In this document: piece after piece, positions 32,068-40,413 of the stretch
Layout of the letters: the number at the start of each line of letters is the position of its first letter
How positions within the stretch are numbered: position 1 is the first letter of the stretch
Source of the DNA: Acidobacteriota bacterium
GTDB taxonomy: Bacteria; Acidobacteriota; Terriglobia; Bryobacterales; Bryobacteraceae
Direction of reading: 5' to 3'
DNA length: 47,808 bases
NCBI GenBank assembly: GCA_025354885.1
Contig: JANXLY010000362.1
Coordinates: 1-47,808, forward strand
The notes under the pieces: generated by a model
The model's input: the letters and a program-made list of their open reading frames with translations, nothing else
Databases searched by the model: none
Told to the model about the DNA's origin: nothing
Translations under genes and position numbers: made by a program

Positions 32068-33674
32068 AGCTCCGAACGATCCTGTTTCTTTTTTTTCTTA
32101 CGAGCGCTGCGCAGGCGCAAAAGCCCACACTCGAACAGCTTAAGAAAGATGCCATTGCGGGCGTGGATACGCGATCAAAAATGGTGCAGGAGATTGTGGA
32201 TACCGTCTTCAGTTTTGGCGAGCTCGGGTTTCAGGAAGTGGAGACCTCGAAGTATCTGACAGGGATTCTGGAAAAGAACGGTTTTAAGGTGCAGCGCGGT
32301 GTGGCCGGGATTCCGACGGCGTGGGTTGCCACCTGGGGAGAATCAAAGCCAGTGATTGGTTTTATTACCGATATTGACGGTATTCCAAAGGCATCACAGA
32401 AGCCCGGTGTGGCTTATCATGATCCGATTATTGAGGGTGCGCCAGGGCATGGCGAGGGGCATAACTCAGGCAATGCGGTGAATTTAGTGGCGGCGATTGT
32501 GTTGAAGGAATTGATGACGAAGCATGGCATAGCGGGGACGATCAAGATTCTGCCCGGAGTGGCGGAAGAACTGGTAGCGACGAAGGCGTTTTACGTTCGC
32601 GCAGGGTTGATCAAGGACATCGACATCATGCTGGGTTGCCATGTGGGTCGCGAACTGGCGACGTCATTTGGACAGCCGGCGGTGAATAGCGGGCTGGTGT
32701 CGGTGCAATTTACTTTCAAGGGGGAGGCGGCACATGCGGCGGGTGCACCCTGGAAAGGGCGGAGCGCTCTGGATGGTGTTGAGCTGATGAACGTGATGTG
32801 GAATTACAAGCGCGAACATTTGCGGCCGGAGCAGCGTTCGCATTATGTGATTACGAATGGTGGGGATCAGCCGAATGTGGTTCCGTCGGAAGCGACGGTC
32901 TGGTATTTCTTTCGCGAGCAGGATTTTCCGCGGATCAAAGAACTGCATGAGTTTGGGATGACGATGGCGAAGGCGGCGGCACTGGCGTCGGGGACGACTT
33001 ATACGCAGAAGGTGGTGGGATCGGCCTGGCCGAACCACTTCAACAAGACAGTTGCGGAGACCCAGCACAAAAACATGGAGTTAGTGGGATTGCCGACCTG
33101 GACGGAGGCGGATCAGACGCTGGCACGTGAGTTACAACGCGAATTGGGTGTGGCGAAGGTAGATCCGCTGCCAACCAAGGTGAAAGAACTGGAGGCGCCC
33201 AAAGACTGGAAGGGGGGAGGGTCTGACGACGTCGGCGATATCTCGTGGGTTGTGCCGATGACTTACCTGAGATACCCCGCGAACATCCCGAATCTGCCAG
33301 GACATCATTGGGCGGATGCAGTGTCGATGGCGACGCCGATCGCACATAAGGGTTCGGCGGCAGGGGCGAAAGTGCAGGTGACGACGGCTCTTGATTTTCT
33401 TATGAGGCCGGAACTTGTGGAGCAGGCATGGAAATACTTTCGGGAAGTGCAGACGAAGGATCTGCAGTATAAACCGCTCATCTCGGATAGCGATCAGCCG
33501 GCGATTGATCTGAATGTTGAGAAGATGGCGCGCTATCGCGAGGGGATGAAGAAGTATTACTACGATCCGAGTAAGTATGGGACTTATCTGGAGCAGCTTG
33601 GGATTCAATATCCCACGGTGCTGAAGAAGGCGGCCGGGGATACGAAGCCTTCGGTTCCGGTGCAATTGCCGTAG
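32064..33674 (+). CDS. Exported M20-family amidohydrolase (aminobenzoyl-glutamate-hydrolase-like)
   Basis: The 536-residue protein has a Sec signal peptide (1-18) and a two-domain M20D peptidase fold. Motifs in order: F-x-x-G-E-L-G-F-Q-E, D-I-D-G-I-P (usual D-x-D-A-L-P), G-H-G-E-G-H-N-S-G, the catalytic E-E in PGVAEELVATKAF, and the dimerisation domain beginning G-E-A-A-H-A-A-G-A-P-W-x-G-R-S-A-L-D. The AbgB-type substrate group (amide-bonded p-aminobenzoyl-glutamate or similar acylated amino acids) is likely. The start overlaps the previous gene in ATGA. It is closest to AbgB-like exported enzymes seen in Acidobacteria. Confidence 0.88.
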   Translation: MKLRTILFLFFLTSAAQAQKPTLEQLKKDAIAGVDTRSKMVQEIVDTVFSFGELGFQEVETSKYLTGILEKNGFKVQRGVAGIPTAWVATWGESKPVIGFITDIDGIPKASQKPGVAYHDPIIEGAPGHGEGHNSGNAVNLVAAIVLKELMTKHGIAGTIKILPGVAEELVATKAFYVRAGLIKDIDIMLGCHVGRELATSFGQPAVNSGLVSVQFTFKGEAAHAAGAPWKGRSALDGVELMNVMWNYKREHLRPEQRSHYVITNGGDQPNVVPSEATVWYFFREQDFPRIKELHEFGMTMAKAAALASGTTYTQKVVGSAWPNHFNKTVAETQHKNMELVGLPTWTEADQTLARELQRELGVAKVDPLPTKVKELEAPKDWKGGGSDDVGDISWVVPMTYLRYPANIPNLPGHHWADAVSMATPIAHKGSAAGAKVQVTTALDFLMRPELVEQAWKYFREVQTKDLQYKPLISDSDQPAIDLNVEKMARYREGMKKYYYDPSKYGTYLEQLGIQYPTVLKKAAGDTKPSVPVQLP

Positions 33675-33682
33675 AAGCCGTT

Positions 33683-34633
33683 CTAAGGCTCCGCGAGTAA
33701 CTTCTTCAAGGTGGGCTCCATTGCTGCGGCCCAGCGTTCATAGCCAGCGGAGGTAGGGTGGAGGTAGTCGTTCATGATCTCAGGAGCGATGCTGCCATCG
33801 AGATCAAGGAACACTTTGCCAATGTCGAGATAGGTCACGGCATTTTTTCCGTCGAGCGATGCGATCCGCTCGTTGACTGCCATTACCTTCGCGCGTGGTG
33901 CATCTGGTTTGGCGCCGCGAGGGAAAATTCCCAGGAGCAGGATCTTCGTCGCGGGCAGTCTTACATGTAACTCCTTGCAGATTGCTTCGATCCCGGCAGC
34001 AATCTCATCCACCGTATTTATGCCGGCGTTGTTCGTGCCGATCATTAGCACCACAACTTTTGGTGTGAGCCCATCGATTTCCCCATGGTGCAGCCGCCAA
34101 AGCACGTTCTCTGTGCGATCCCAACCGTAGCCGAGATTTAGAGCCTTTCGCGGGGCATAGTATTTGTCCCAAACCTCTGGACCTCGAAGGCGTGCATCGG
34201 CAGGTTCACCGCCAAAAAAATGAGTGATCGAATCTCCGACAAACAACAATTCCGGCTGACGTGACTTCCCCAACGCCATGATCGCTTCGTGGCGCTTGAC
34301 CCAGTCGTAATTTTTCCAGTCGCGATTCTGAGTTAGCTCCACCAGGGTGGATGGTAATGGCTGTGCCCCCACCACTAGTGTCAAACTCTGCTCCGTTCCG
34401 TCGCTCGAGAATGCCCTCGCTCTGAGCGTGCGACCGAATGGAATGTGGATTGGAGCCAGATACGCCCCAGCCGAACGATCAGGCTCTTTCTCCTCGAAGG
34501 TGTAGCGGATCATAGCGCCCGTTGTCGTTGAGGCCAACACTACATTGCCGTCTGCTAAAAGCGTAAATGATGGTGTCGCAACTTCTGCCCACGAACCACT
34601 TGCCAAGAGAATTAACGAAGCCACGAATCGCAT
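33683..34633 (-). CDS. Exported SGNH/GDSL hydrolase with chitobiase-like N-terminal domain
   Basis: Start M at 34633 gives a 316-residue protein with a signal peptide (about 1-16). A CHB_HEX-type beta domain follows (PSFTLLADGNVVLASTT, then the R-Y-T-F-E-E-K-E-P pattern where Y-T-x-D-G-x-x-P is usual). The SGNH hydrolase domain begins with LFVGDSITHFFGG (block I serine), has I-G-T-N-N-A-G (block III) and ends with D-Y-L-H-P-T-S-A-G-Y (block V, Asp/His). It is likely an acetyl esterase on carbohydrate or a PAF-acetylhydrolase-like lipase. It follows the sulfatase gene on the same strand with a 60-bp gap. A TAACAT hexamer 7 bases before the start suggests its own leaderless transcript. Confidence 0.87.
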   Translation of the reverse strand: MRFVASLILLASGSWAEVATPSFTLLADGNVVLASTTTGAMIRYTFEEKEPDRSAGAYLAPIHIPFGRTLRARAFSSDGTEQSLTLVVGAQPLPSTLVELTQNRDWKNYDWVKRHEAIMALGKSRQPELLFVGDSITHFFGGEPADARLRGPEVWDKYYAPRKALNLGYGWDRTENVLWRLHHGEIDGLTPKVVVLMIGTNNAGINTVDEIAAGIEAICKELHVRLPATKILLLGIFPRGAKPDAPRAKVMAVNERIASLDGKNAVTYLDIGKVFLDLDGSIAPEIMNDYLHPTSAGYERWAAAMEPTLKKLLAEP

Positions 34634-34640
34634 GCGGACC

Positions 34641-34646
34641 ATGTTA
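34641..34646 (-). promoter_or_regulatory. -10-like element before the SGNH hydrolase
   Basis: On the minus strand TAACAT (complement of 34641-34646) ends 7 bases before the ATG at 34633. No Shine-Dalgarno is present. This spacing recurs at several starts in the window. Confidence 0.3.
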
Positions 34647-34693
34647 CTGCAAAGTTGCGGGTGGAGTTGCAATTCGAGAGAGCGGCACCACTC

Positions 34694-36082
34694 TCAGCGC
34701 GAAAGCGCTGGTTGGACTGGCTCGAGCAGCTTTGCCATTCGAGCTGCAACAGACGGCTTCTGCGTGATGAGGTTTTCGTTTTCCTGCGGATCTTTGTTCA
34801 GATCGAAAAGCAGCGGCTGTTGATCCCAGCCACGAATGTACTTGTAGGGGCCCTGCATCACAAGGCGCCATTGGTCCATGCCAGAAAATACAGGATCGCG
34901 TAGCGCCCTTGTCCTGCCTGTCAGAAGCGGACGCAAAGAGCGGCTATCCATGATCGCCGGGCGTGGCAATGCAGCGTAGTCGAGGAAGGTCGCTGTGAGG
35001 TCGAGAATGGAGGCAGGGTCGTGATTGGTCACGCCCTTCTGTACACCTGGCCCGCGCACCAAGAGGGGCACGCCAACCGAGCCCTGGTAAGGATGCCGCT
35101 TGGCCCAGAGATTGTGATCGCCGAGCATCTCGCCGTGGTCGCTTGAAACTACGACGAGGGTGCTTGTTGCTTCGCCGCGCTGCTGTAGTTTGGCGAGAAA
35201 ATCGCCAATTCGCCGATCGATATTCTCTATCATCGCCGCATAGTTCTGGCGCACGAGATCATGGATCTCAGGAGTCAAGGTGAGACAGCGGTTTGGCTGC
35301 GGAAACTTTACACCTCGCCAGCGCTTTTCCATAGTGGCTGTGATGTCCCAGGGATCATGCGGGCCGTTGAAGTTCACCTGTAGGAACCAGGGCCTGTCCT
35401 TAGGCGCGGCATCGAGCAGAGCCAACCCATTGCGGGCGATCCAGTTGTCACCATAGGCTTCATCCGACAGCGGTGTCGGAAAGGTAGCGCCTTTGCCCTT
35501 GCGCTTTTCGTAATCTTCGATATGCGCGTGAGCGAGGCCAAGTTTGTCGAGATAGGCGAGAAAAGGGCCCTTCGGCTTGCCGGCTTGCATGAAGGCTCGA
35601 GTGCCATCGTGCTTGCCCTCATTGTCGATGCCATCGGAGAAGCCCCAGTCGCGGATGAGGCGCTTGCCATCGAGGCCCCAGTCGAGCTGCGGTTTGTGCA
35701 GATCGAACTTGCCGCAGCCCATCACGTGATAGCCGGCATCGCGCAACTGCTGGTACATCGTGGGCTGATCGAGCGGATAGTTCTGGTTGTTGGAGGGGAC
35801 GCGGCAACGGTCATAGTCGAGGCCCGCCGCGAGACAAGCCCTGGCAGGCGCACACAAGGGTGCCGGCGTCACTGCCCTCGTAAACTGCATGCCTTCGGCG
35901 GCCAGTCGCTTCAAATTAGGCGTGCGAACTGGTATGTTGTTGCCCGGCTCAACGAAATCATGGCGCAACTGGTCAGGGAACAGAAACAGGATGTTCGGCG
36001 CTTTGGGTGGAAGTGCGGCCAGTCGGCTGGCTGCCGCCGCCAAGCCGGTAGTCTCGAGGAAATCTCTTCGTGCGATGGCCAT
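34694..36082 (-). CDS. Tat-exported sulfatase
   Basis: A 462-residue type I sulfatase. The N-terminus has a twin-arginine motif (ARRDFLET) followed by an alanine-rich segment. The formylglycine site is C77-A-P-A-R81 (consensus C-x-P-x-R), so the enzyme needs a formylglycine-generating enzyme, not seen here. Metal and sulfate ligands are present: D-Q near 37-38, G-K-F near 124, and S-S-D-H-G-E-M-L-G-D-H in the second half. The likely substrate is a sulfated carbohydrate, as suggested by the neighbouring SGNH hydrolase and oxidoreductases. It is divergent from the first Gfo/Idh/MocA gene, with 147 bp between the two starts. Confidence 0.92.
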   Translation of the reverse strand: MAIARRDFLETTGLAAAASRLAALPPKAPNILFLFPDQLRHDFVEPGNNIPVRTPNLKRLAAEGMQFTRAVTPAPLCAPARACLAAGLDYDRCRVPSNNQNYPLDQPTMYQQLRDAGYHVMGCGKFDLHKPQLDWGLDGKRLIRDWGFSDGIDNEGKHDGTRAFMQAGKPKGPFLAYLDKLGLAHAHIEDYEKRKGKGATFPTPLSDEAYGDNWIARNGLALLDAAPKDRPWFLQVNFNGPHDPWDITATMEKRWRGVKFPQPNRCLTLTPEIHDLVRQNYAAMIENIDRRIGDFLAKLQQRGEATSTLVVVSSDHGEMLGDHNLWAKRHPYQGSVGVPLLVRGPGVQKGVTNHDPASILDLTATFLDYAALPRPAIMDSRSLRPLLTGRTRALRDPVFSGMDQWRLVMQGPYKYIRGWDQQPLLFDLNKDPQENENLITQKPSVAARMAKLLEPVQPALSR

Positions 36083-36229
36083 TGTCGTATTTCAAACCTT
36101 TGTTCGTGTTGGATTGCCGCTGAACACCATTTCTATCGTAGGTGGAATTGGTCAAGCTGAAGCGGTTCAAATGGTGAAGAAACCTATCCTCACCGCGAGG
36201 TGCGTTTTTGTAGTATCGTAAGCCACGAG

Positions 36230-37270
36230 ATGAATCGACGATTGTTACTTCAAACAACCGGAGCCGCGATGCTTGCCTCGGCTGCCAGCCCAAGAGTCCG
36301 CGTTGGGATGCTTGGCACCGGCCACAGCCACTTCTCAGGCAAGTACAAGGCGATGCTGGATTCGCCGGACTATGAAATCGTTGGCGCTTCTGAGAACAAC
36401 GCGGCTGCCAAAGCTGCGTTACAAAAGGACCCCCAATACTCGGCATTGCAATGGCTGGATGAAGATGCAATGCTGCATGATGCTTCGATCCAGCTCATCG
36501 TCGTCGAATGCCGTGTTTGGGAAGCAGTAGCATGGGGCAAGAAGGTCATCGCCGCAGGCAAACACCTTCATCTCGAAAAGCCTGCGGGCAACGAATGGAA
36601 GCCTTTCAAGGACCTCGTTGAAGAAGCCCGCCGCAAGAAACTCCTTTTGCAAACCGGCTATTTGTGGCGTTGGCACCAGGGTGTTATGGCGGCAATCGAA
36701 GCTGCCCAAAAAGGATGGCTTGGCGAGGTTTATATGGTTCGAGGCACGATGAACTCGGATCGGGACGCCGAGCAGCGAGCCACTGAAGCAAAATTCAAAG
36801 GCGGCGGATTGTTCGAGCTGAGTGGCCATGTTATTGATCGCGTTGTTGAACTGCTCGGCCGCCCGAGGACGGTGAAAAGCTGGCTCCGCCATGACACCAG
36901 TGCGCCAGACAAACTCGCAGACAACAACCTTGCGGTATTTGAGTTTGATCGCGCGCTCGCGGTCATCACGCAGTCTGCAAAAATGGCCGGTTCCGGGGAT
37001 CACCGCTCCTTCGAAATCATCGGTACCGACGGGACAATTCTGGTTCATCCGGAATCGAATCCGCCCCGCATGCGCGTCTACATGCGCAAAGCGCAAGGAC
37101 CCTACAAAGTCGGCTGGCAGGATCTGACCATCGCTCCGCAACCTCGCTTCATCCCCGACTTTGCAGAACTGGCCCGCGCCATTCAGCAGGGCAAAGCTTT
37201 GAAGCATTCCTACGATCACGAACTGCTTCTGCACGAAACACTGTTGCGCGCCTCTGGAGAAATGGCGTGA
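36230..37270 (+). CDS. Tat-signal Gfo/Idh/MocA-family oxidoreductase 1
   Basis: Start ATG 36230 gives 346 residues opening NRRLLLQTTGAAML, a twin-arginine-type signal. The dinucleotide-binding motif is VRVGMLGTGHSHF (G-x-G-x-x). The E-K-P-A-G motif typical of the family lies at about 113-117. The usual substrate-binding lysine/histidine region follows (W-H-Q-G). A tightly bound NAD(P) carried through the Tat route, as in Zymomonas glucose-fructose oxidoreductase, would explain export. The stop overlaps the next gene's GTG by 4 bases (GTGA). The pair probably acts on related sugars. Confidence 0.88.
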   Translation: MNRRLLLQTTGAAMLASAASPRVRVGMLGTGHSHFSGKYKAMLDSPDYEIVGASENNAAAKAALQKDPQYSALQWLDEDAMLHDASIQLIVVECRVWEAVAWGKKVIAAGKHLHLEKPAGNEWKPFKDLVEEARRKKLLLQTGYLWRWHQGVMAAIEAAQKGWLGEVYMVRGTMNSDRDAEQRATEAKFKGGGLFELSGHVIDRVVELLGRPRTVKSWLRHDTSAPDKLADNNLAVFEFDRALAVITQSAKMAGSGDHRSFEIIGTDGTILVHPESNPPRMRVYMRKAQGPYKVGWQDLTIAPQPRFIPDFAELARAIQQGKALKHSYDHELLLHETLLRASGEMA

Positions 37271-38382
37271 CCACCCGACGCGGAATACTGACAAGCGCTT
37301 TGGCGACGAGCGCCATGTCGCGTCTGAATGCGGCCAACAATGCAGTAACTATCGGTGTGCTCGGTACCGGCAATCGAGGCACCTTCGTCGCATCGATGCT
37401 CGCAAAGCATACTCCTGGTCGCGTTGTTGCACTCTGTGATGTTGTGCCGGAACACCTGGAGCAGGCGAAGAAGGAGATCGGTGTCGAAACCCCGCAGCTC
37501 TATTCTGACTTCCACAAGATGCTGGCGAGTGATATCGATGCCATCCTGATTGCCACGCCCGTGTTCCTGCATGCGGAACACTTCGAAGCCGCCGTCAAAT
37601 CGGGTAAGCATATCTATATCGAAAAACCAGCATCGATGGACGTGGCCGGATGCAAGAGAATTATGCGCGCAGCGGATGCCGCAGACCGCAAGATCAACAT
37701 CAGCTTCGGTTTTCAACGCCGCTACGGGCAGGTGTATCTCAAGGCGAAACAGCTCGCGGATTCGGGCGCAATTGGAAAGATTCATCTTGGCTTCGCGCGA
37801 TTTATCAAGAGCGAAGGCCTCAGCCGCTCTGGTCCGCAGTTGCCTCTGCCCAAGACCGAAATGGAGCGGATTGCAAACTGGGGTCAATGGAAGAATCTTT
37901 CCGGCGACCTGATCGTCGAAAATAACGTCCACTCGATTGACGTGCTGAACTGGTTTCTTGCAGCGCGTCCGCTCAGCGCCATCGGTTCTGGAGGTGCCAC
38001 GCTTCCCAAGAGCGGCGACAACCGCGATCACAACTTCGTTGCCTTTGAATACCCGAACGGTGTGCAAGGTCAACTTTCCGGGACCACTCTTGCCTCGCCC
38101 GGTTATCGCGAAGTGGTGGAACAATTTTTCGGCGCCAAAGGAATGATTGAGACCTCAGAGAATCACTGGCGTCACTTTCGTGGCCCGAAGGATGAAAGTC
38201 TTGAAAAATCACCTCGCAATATTACGATAGATTCCGTTGCGGCCTTTATCCAGCGCATCCAGGACGGCAAGCCTGAAAACACCGGCGTGCGTGGGGCCGA
38301 AAGCACCTTGACGGCCATTCTTGGTCGTATGGCGATGGACCTTCGCCGCGAGGTCAGCTGGGATGAAATGATGAAGTCTTGA
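37267..38382 (+). CDS. Tat-signal Gfo/Idh/MocA-family oxidoreductase 2
   Basis: A 371-residue protein from GTG 37267, overlapping its neighbour by 4 bases. The N-terminus (TTRRGILTS) looks like a twin-arginine signal. V-T-I-G-V-L-G-T-G-N-R-G (about 27-38) is the NAD(P)-binding loop. E-K-P-A (about 120-123) and an N-N-V-H-S-I-D segment (usual (E)-x-x-H-x-(L/I)-D) form the active-site region. It differs from the first oxidoreductase enough that the two are not a recent duplication. Function beyond the family is not apparent. Intracellular location with a mock signal is the alternative. Confidence 0.88.
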   Translation: MTTRRGILTSALATSAMSRLNAANNAVTIGVLGTGNRGTFVASMLAKHTPGRVVALCDVVPEHLEQAKKEIGVETPQLYSDFHKMLASDIDAILIATPVFLHAEHFEAAVKSGKHIYIEKPASMDVAGCKRIMRAADAADRKINISFGFQRRYGQVYLKAKQLADSGAIGKIHLGFARFIKSEGLSRSGPQLPLPKTEMERIANWGQWKNLSGDLIVENNVHSIDVLNWFLAARPLSAIGSGGATLPKSGDNRDHNFVAFEYPNGVQGQLSGTTLASPGYREVVEQFFGAKGMIETSENHWRHFRGPKDESLEKSPRNITIDSVAAFIQRIQDGKPENTGVRGAESTLTAILGRMAMDLRREVSWDEMMKS

Positions 38383-38494
38383 GTTGCCCTTTGCCCAATC
38401 CGATCTTTTGGACCCGAAGAAATGAGATGCTCGCAGGAGGCAGTTGCCTTGGTGGTGCTGCTCTGAGACTCGACCGGAGGACGATTCAGCAGCC

Positions 38495-39469
38495 ATGGAG
38501 TTTACAGATCAGGATGGGCAGGACTTTGTTCTTGACCCGTTGAACCTTGAGGCCTTGAATCGCTGCTTGCGGGGGCTTGGGTGGATGGCTCGTGATGGTG
38601 TTATGCGGGCAGAGCGTATCGGCGCTGGCAACATGAATTTTACGGTTCGGATCTGGATGGACCATGGCAGTTTTGTTCTCAAGCAGGCGCGGCCCTGGGT
38701 GGTCAAGTATCCGCAGATTGCCGCGCCGATTGAGCGGGCGGCAGTGGAGGCGGAATTTTATCGGGTGACAGCGGGGGTAGCCGGCGTGAGCTCTCAGATG
38801 CCGCAGTTGTTGGGTTTTTCTGAGACTGCCCATCTGCTTTGGCTCGAAGACCTGGGAGAAGCCGTTGACTTCATGGATTGCTATGAGGGTGAAAATCCCG
38901 GGGTTGTGGCGTGCCGTAACCTGACGGAATTTCTAGTGAGTCTGCACGGGTTTGTATTGCCAGAGCCGGCGAAGCAGCAGTTGCGGAATCGGGCGATGCG
39001 AGCCCTAAATTATCAGCACCAGTACGAGCTTCCCTTGCGGCCAGAGAGTGGCTATGCCGATGTTGCCGGGGCACTCAGAGAGGATCGGGACTATTGCCAG
39101 AGAATTGCTGCATTGGGGAAGCGTTACCTTTCGGATGGAGATGTGTTGCTGCATGGAGATTACTTTCCTGGAAGCTGGCTGCGGGCAAAGGGCGGGGTGG
39201 CGATCATTGATCCGGAATTCTGTTATGCAGGGGATGCGGAATATGACGTCGGAGTTTTTCTTGCTCACCTTGAGTTGCTGCATGCACGCGAGCTTTGGAG
39301 TGTTGTGGAGACTTGCTATTCGAGGCCGCTTGATTGGGCCTTGGCGAGGCGCTACGCTGGCGCGGAATTGATGCGGCGTCTGATCGGCGTGGCGCAGCTT
39401 CCGCTTCGTGCGGATCTCGATCAGAAGCAACAGTGGCTTAAAGTTTCGAGGGAACTCGTATGCGCTTGA
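38495..39469 (+). CDS. Phosphotransferase, methylthioribose-kinase-like
   Basis: A 324-residue APH-fold kinase. R-I-G-A-G-N-M-N-F (about 40-48) matches the MTR kinase loop (I-G-D-G-N-L-N-x-V), and V-L-K-Q-A-R-P-W-V (about 60-68) matches V-K-Q-A-x-P-Y-V. Catalytic L-L-H-G-D-Y (about 220-225) and metal-binding I-I-D-P-E-F (about 241-246) are intact. This favours 5-methylthioribose or a similar sugar as substrate over aminoglycosides. Start ATG 38495 has GGAGG 14 bases upstream. The stop overlaps the exported nucleoside hydrolase by 10 bases, so the two genes are coupled. Confidence 0.75.
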   Translation: MEFTDQDGQDFVLDPLNLEALNRCLRGLGWMARDGVMRAERIGAGNMNFTVRIWMDHGSFVLKQARPWVVKYPQIAAPIERAAVEAEFYRVTAGVAGVSSQMPQLLGFSETAHLLWLEDLGEAVDFMDCYEGENPGVVACRNLTEFLVSLHGFVLPEPAKQQLRNRAMRALNYQHQYELPLRPESGYADVAGALREDRDYCQRIAALGKRYLSDGDVLLHGDYFPGSWLRAKGGVAIIDPEFCYAGDAEYDVGVFLAHLELLHARELWSVVETCYSRPLDWALARRYAGAELMRRLIGVAQLPLRADLDQKQQWLKVSRELVCA

Positions 39470-40413
39470 GTGTTTTTATGTTGTTGTTTTGCCTGACGGC
39501 TGCGGGGCAGGTTCCGGTATGGATCGATACAGACCCTTCGATGGCGCCTGGTGGGCATGAGGTGGATGACGGGATCGCATTGGTGCAGGCATTTGCCTCG
39601 CGCGAGATTCAGATTCGCGGGGTGAGTGTTGTGTTTGGGAATGCCGATCTCGAGACCGCGTCGCGCATTGCGAAAGAGTTTGTGGGGAAGTTTGGTCCTC
39701 GCGCAATGCCTGTGTTTGTTGGAGCGGGTTCGGCGAACTCGCTTGGGCAAGAGACGGAGGCTAGCCTTGCACTGGCAAATGCGTTGCGCCGGGAACGGCT
39801 GACCATTCTGGTGTTGGGCCCGGCGACGAACGTTGCCACGGTGCTGAAAAATCATCCGGAACTTGGAGACCGAATCGTTGCGGTGATCGCCGTTGCGGGG
39901 CGTCGACCTGGGCAGCGATTTGCTGCCGGCCATACGCAGGAGGTGCCGTTTCGGGATCTTAATTTTGAACTGGATCCCGAGGCGTTTGCGGTGTTGCTCA
40001 CGTCCAGGGTTGCGATCATATTTGCTCCCTGGGAAATTTCTTCTGCGGTTTGGATTACAGAGAGCGACATTCGAAAGGCAAGCAGGAATAGTGCCGCAAT
40101 GGAATGGATGCTGCCATCTCTTGTGGACTGGATTGCGTTTTGGAAGACGAGATTTGGCGCCTCAGGATTTAATCCATTTGATGCGCTGGCGGTGGGGGTT
40201 ATGGTTGACCGCAAGGATCTGATTTGCACTTCGATGGGCGCTAGCATTGAGTCGGCAGTGAGCGATACATCGCCAGGGACAAAACCTTATCTATTGGTGC
40301 GAGCGCTCGATGGGGCAGCGCGGAAGGTGACTTACTGTCACACCGCCGGTCCCGCGTTCAAGAAGCATCTTCTGCAGCGACTGGGGCAGCGGGGGCGTCC
40401 GGCAGAAAAATGA
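39460..40413 (+). CDS. Exported nucleoside hydrolase (inosine-uridine-preferring family)
   Basis: A 317-residue enzyme with a signal peptide (1-16). Its calcium-binding motif is D-T-D-P-S-M-x-P-G-G-H-E-V-D-D-G, a version of D-T-D-P-G-x-D-D-x-x-A with a five-residue insertion before the aspartate pair. G-P-A-T-N-V-A (about 122-128) is the usual T-N-(L/V)-A loop, and N-P-F-D-A (about 228-232) holds the late aspartate. Such enzymes split the N-glycosidic bond of nucleosides, releasing base and ribose. Here it would act outside the cytoplasm, next to a sugar-kinase-like enzyme. Its last 56 bases overlap the convergent secreted-protein gene. Confidence 0.85.
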   Translation: MRLSVFMLLFCLTAAGQVPVWIDTDPSMAPGGHEVDDGIALVQAFASREIQIRGVSVVFGNADLETASRIAKEFVGKFGPRAMPVFVGAGSANSLGQETEASLALANALRRERLTILVLGPATNVATVLKNHPELGDRIVAVIAVAGRRPGQRFAAGHTQEVPFRDLNFELDPEAFAVLLTSRVAIIFAPWEISSAVWITESDIRKASRNSAAMEWMLPSLVDWIAFWKTRFGASGFNPFDALAVGVMVDRKDLICTSMGASIESAVSDTSPGTKPYLLVRALDGAARKVTYCHTAGPAFKKHLLQRLGQRGRPAEK

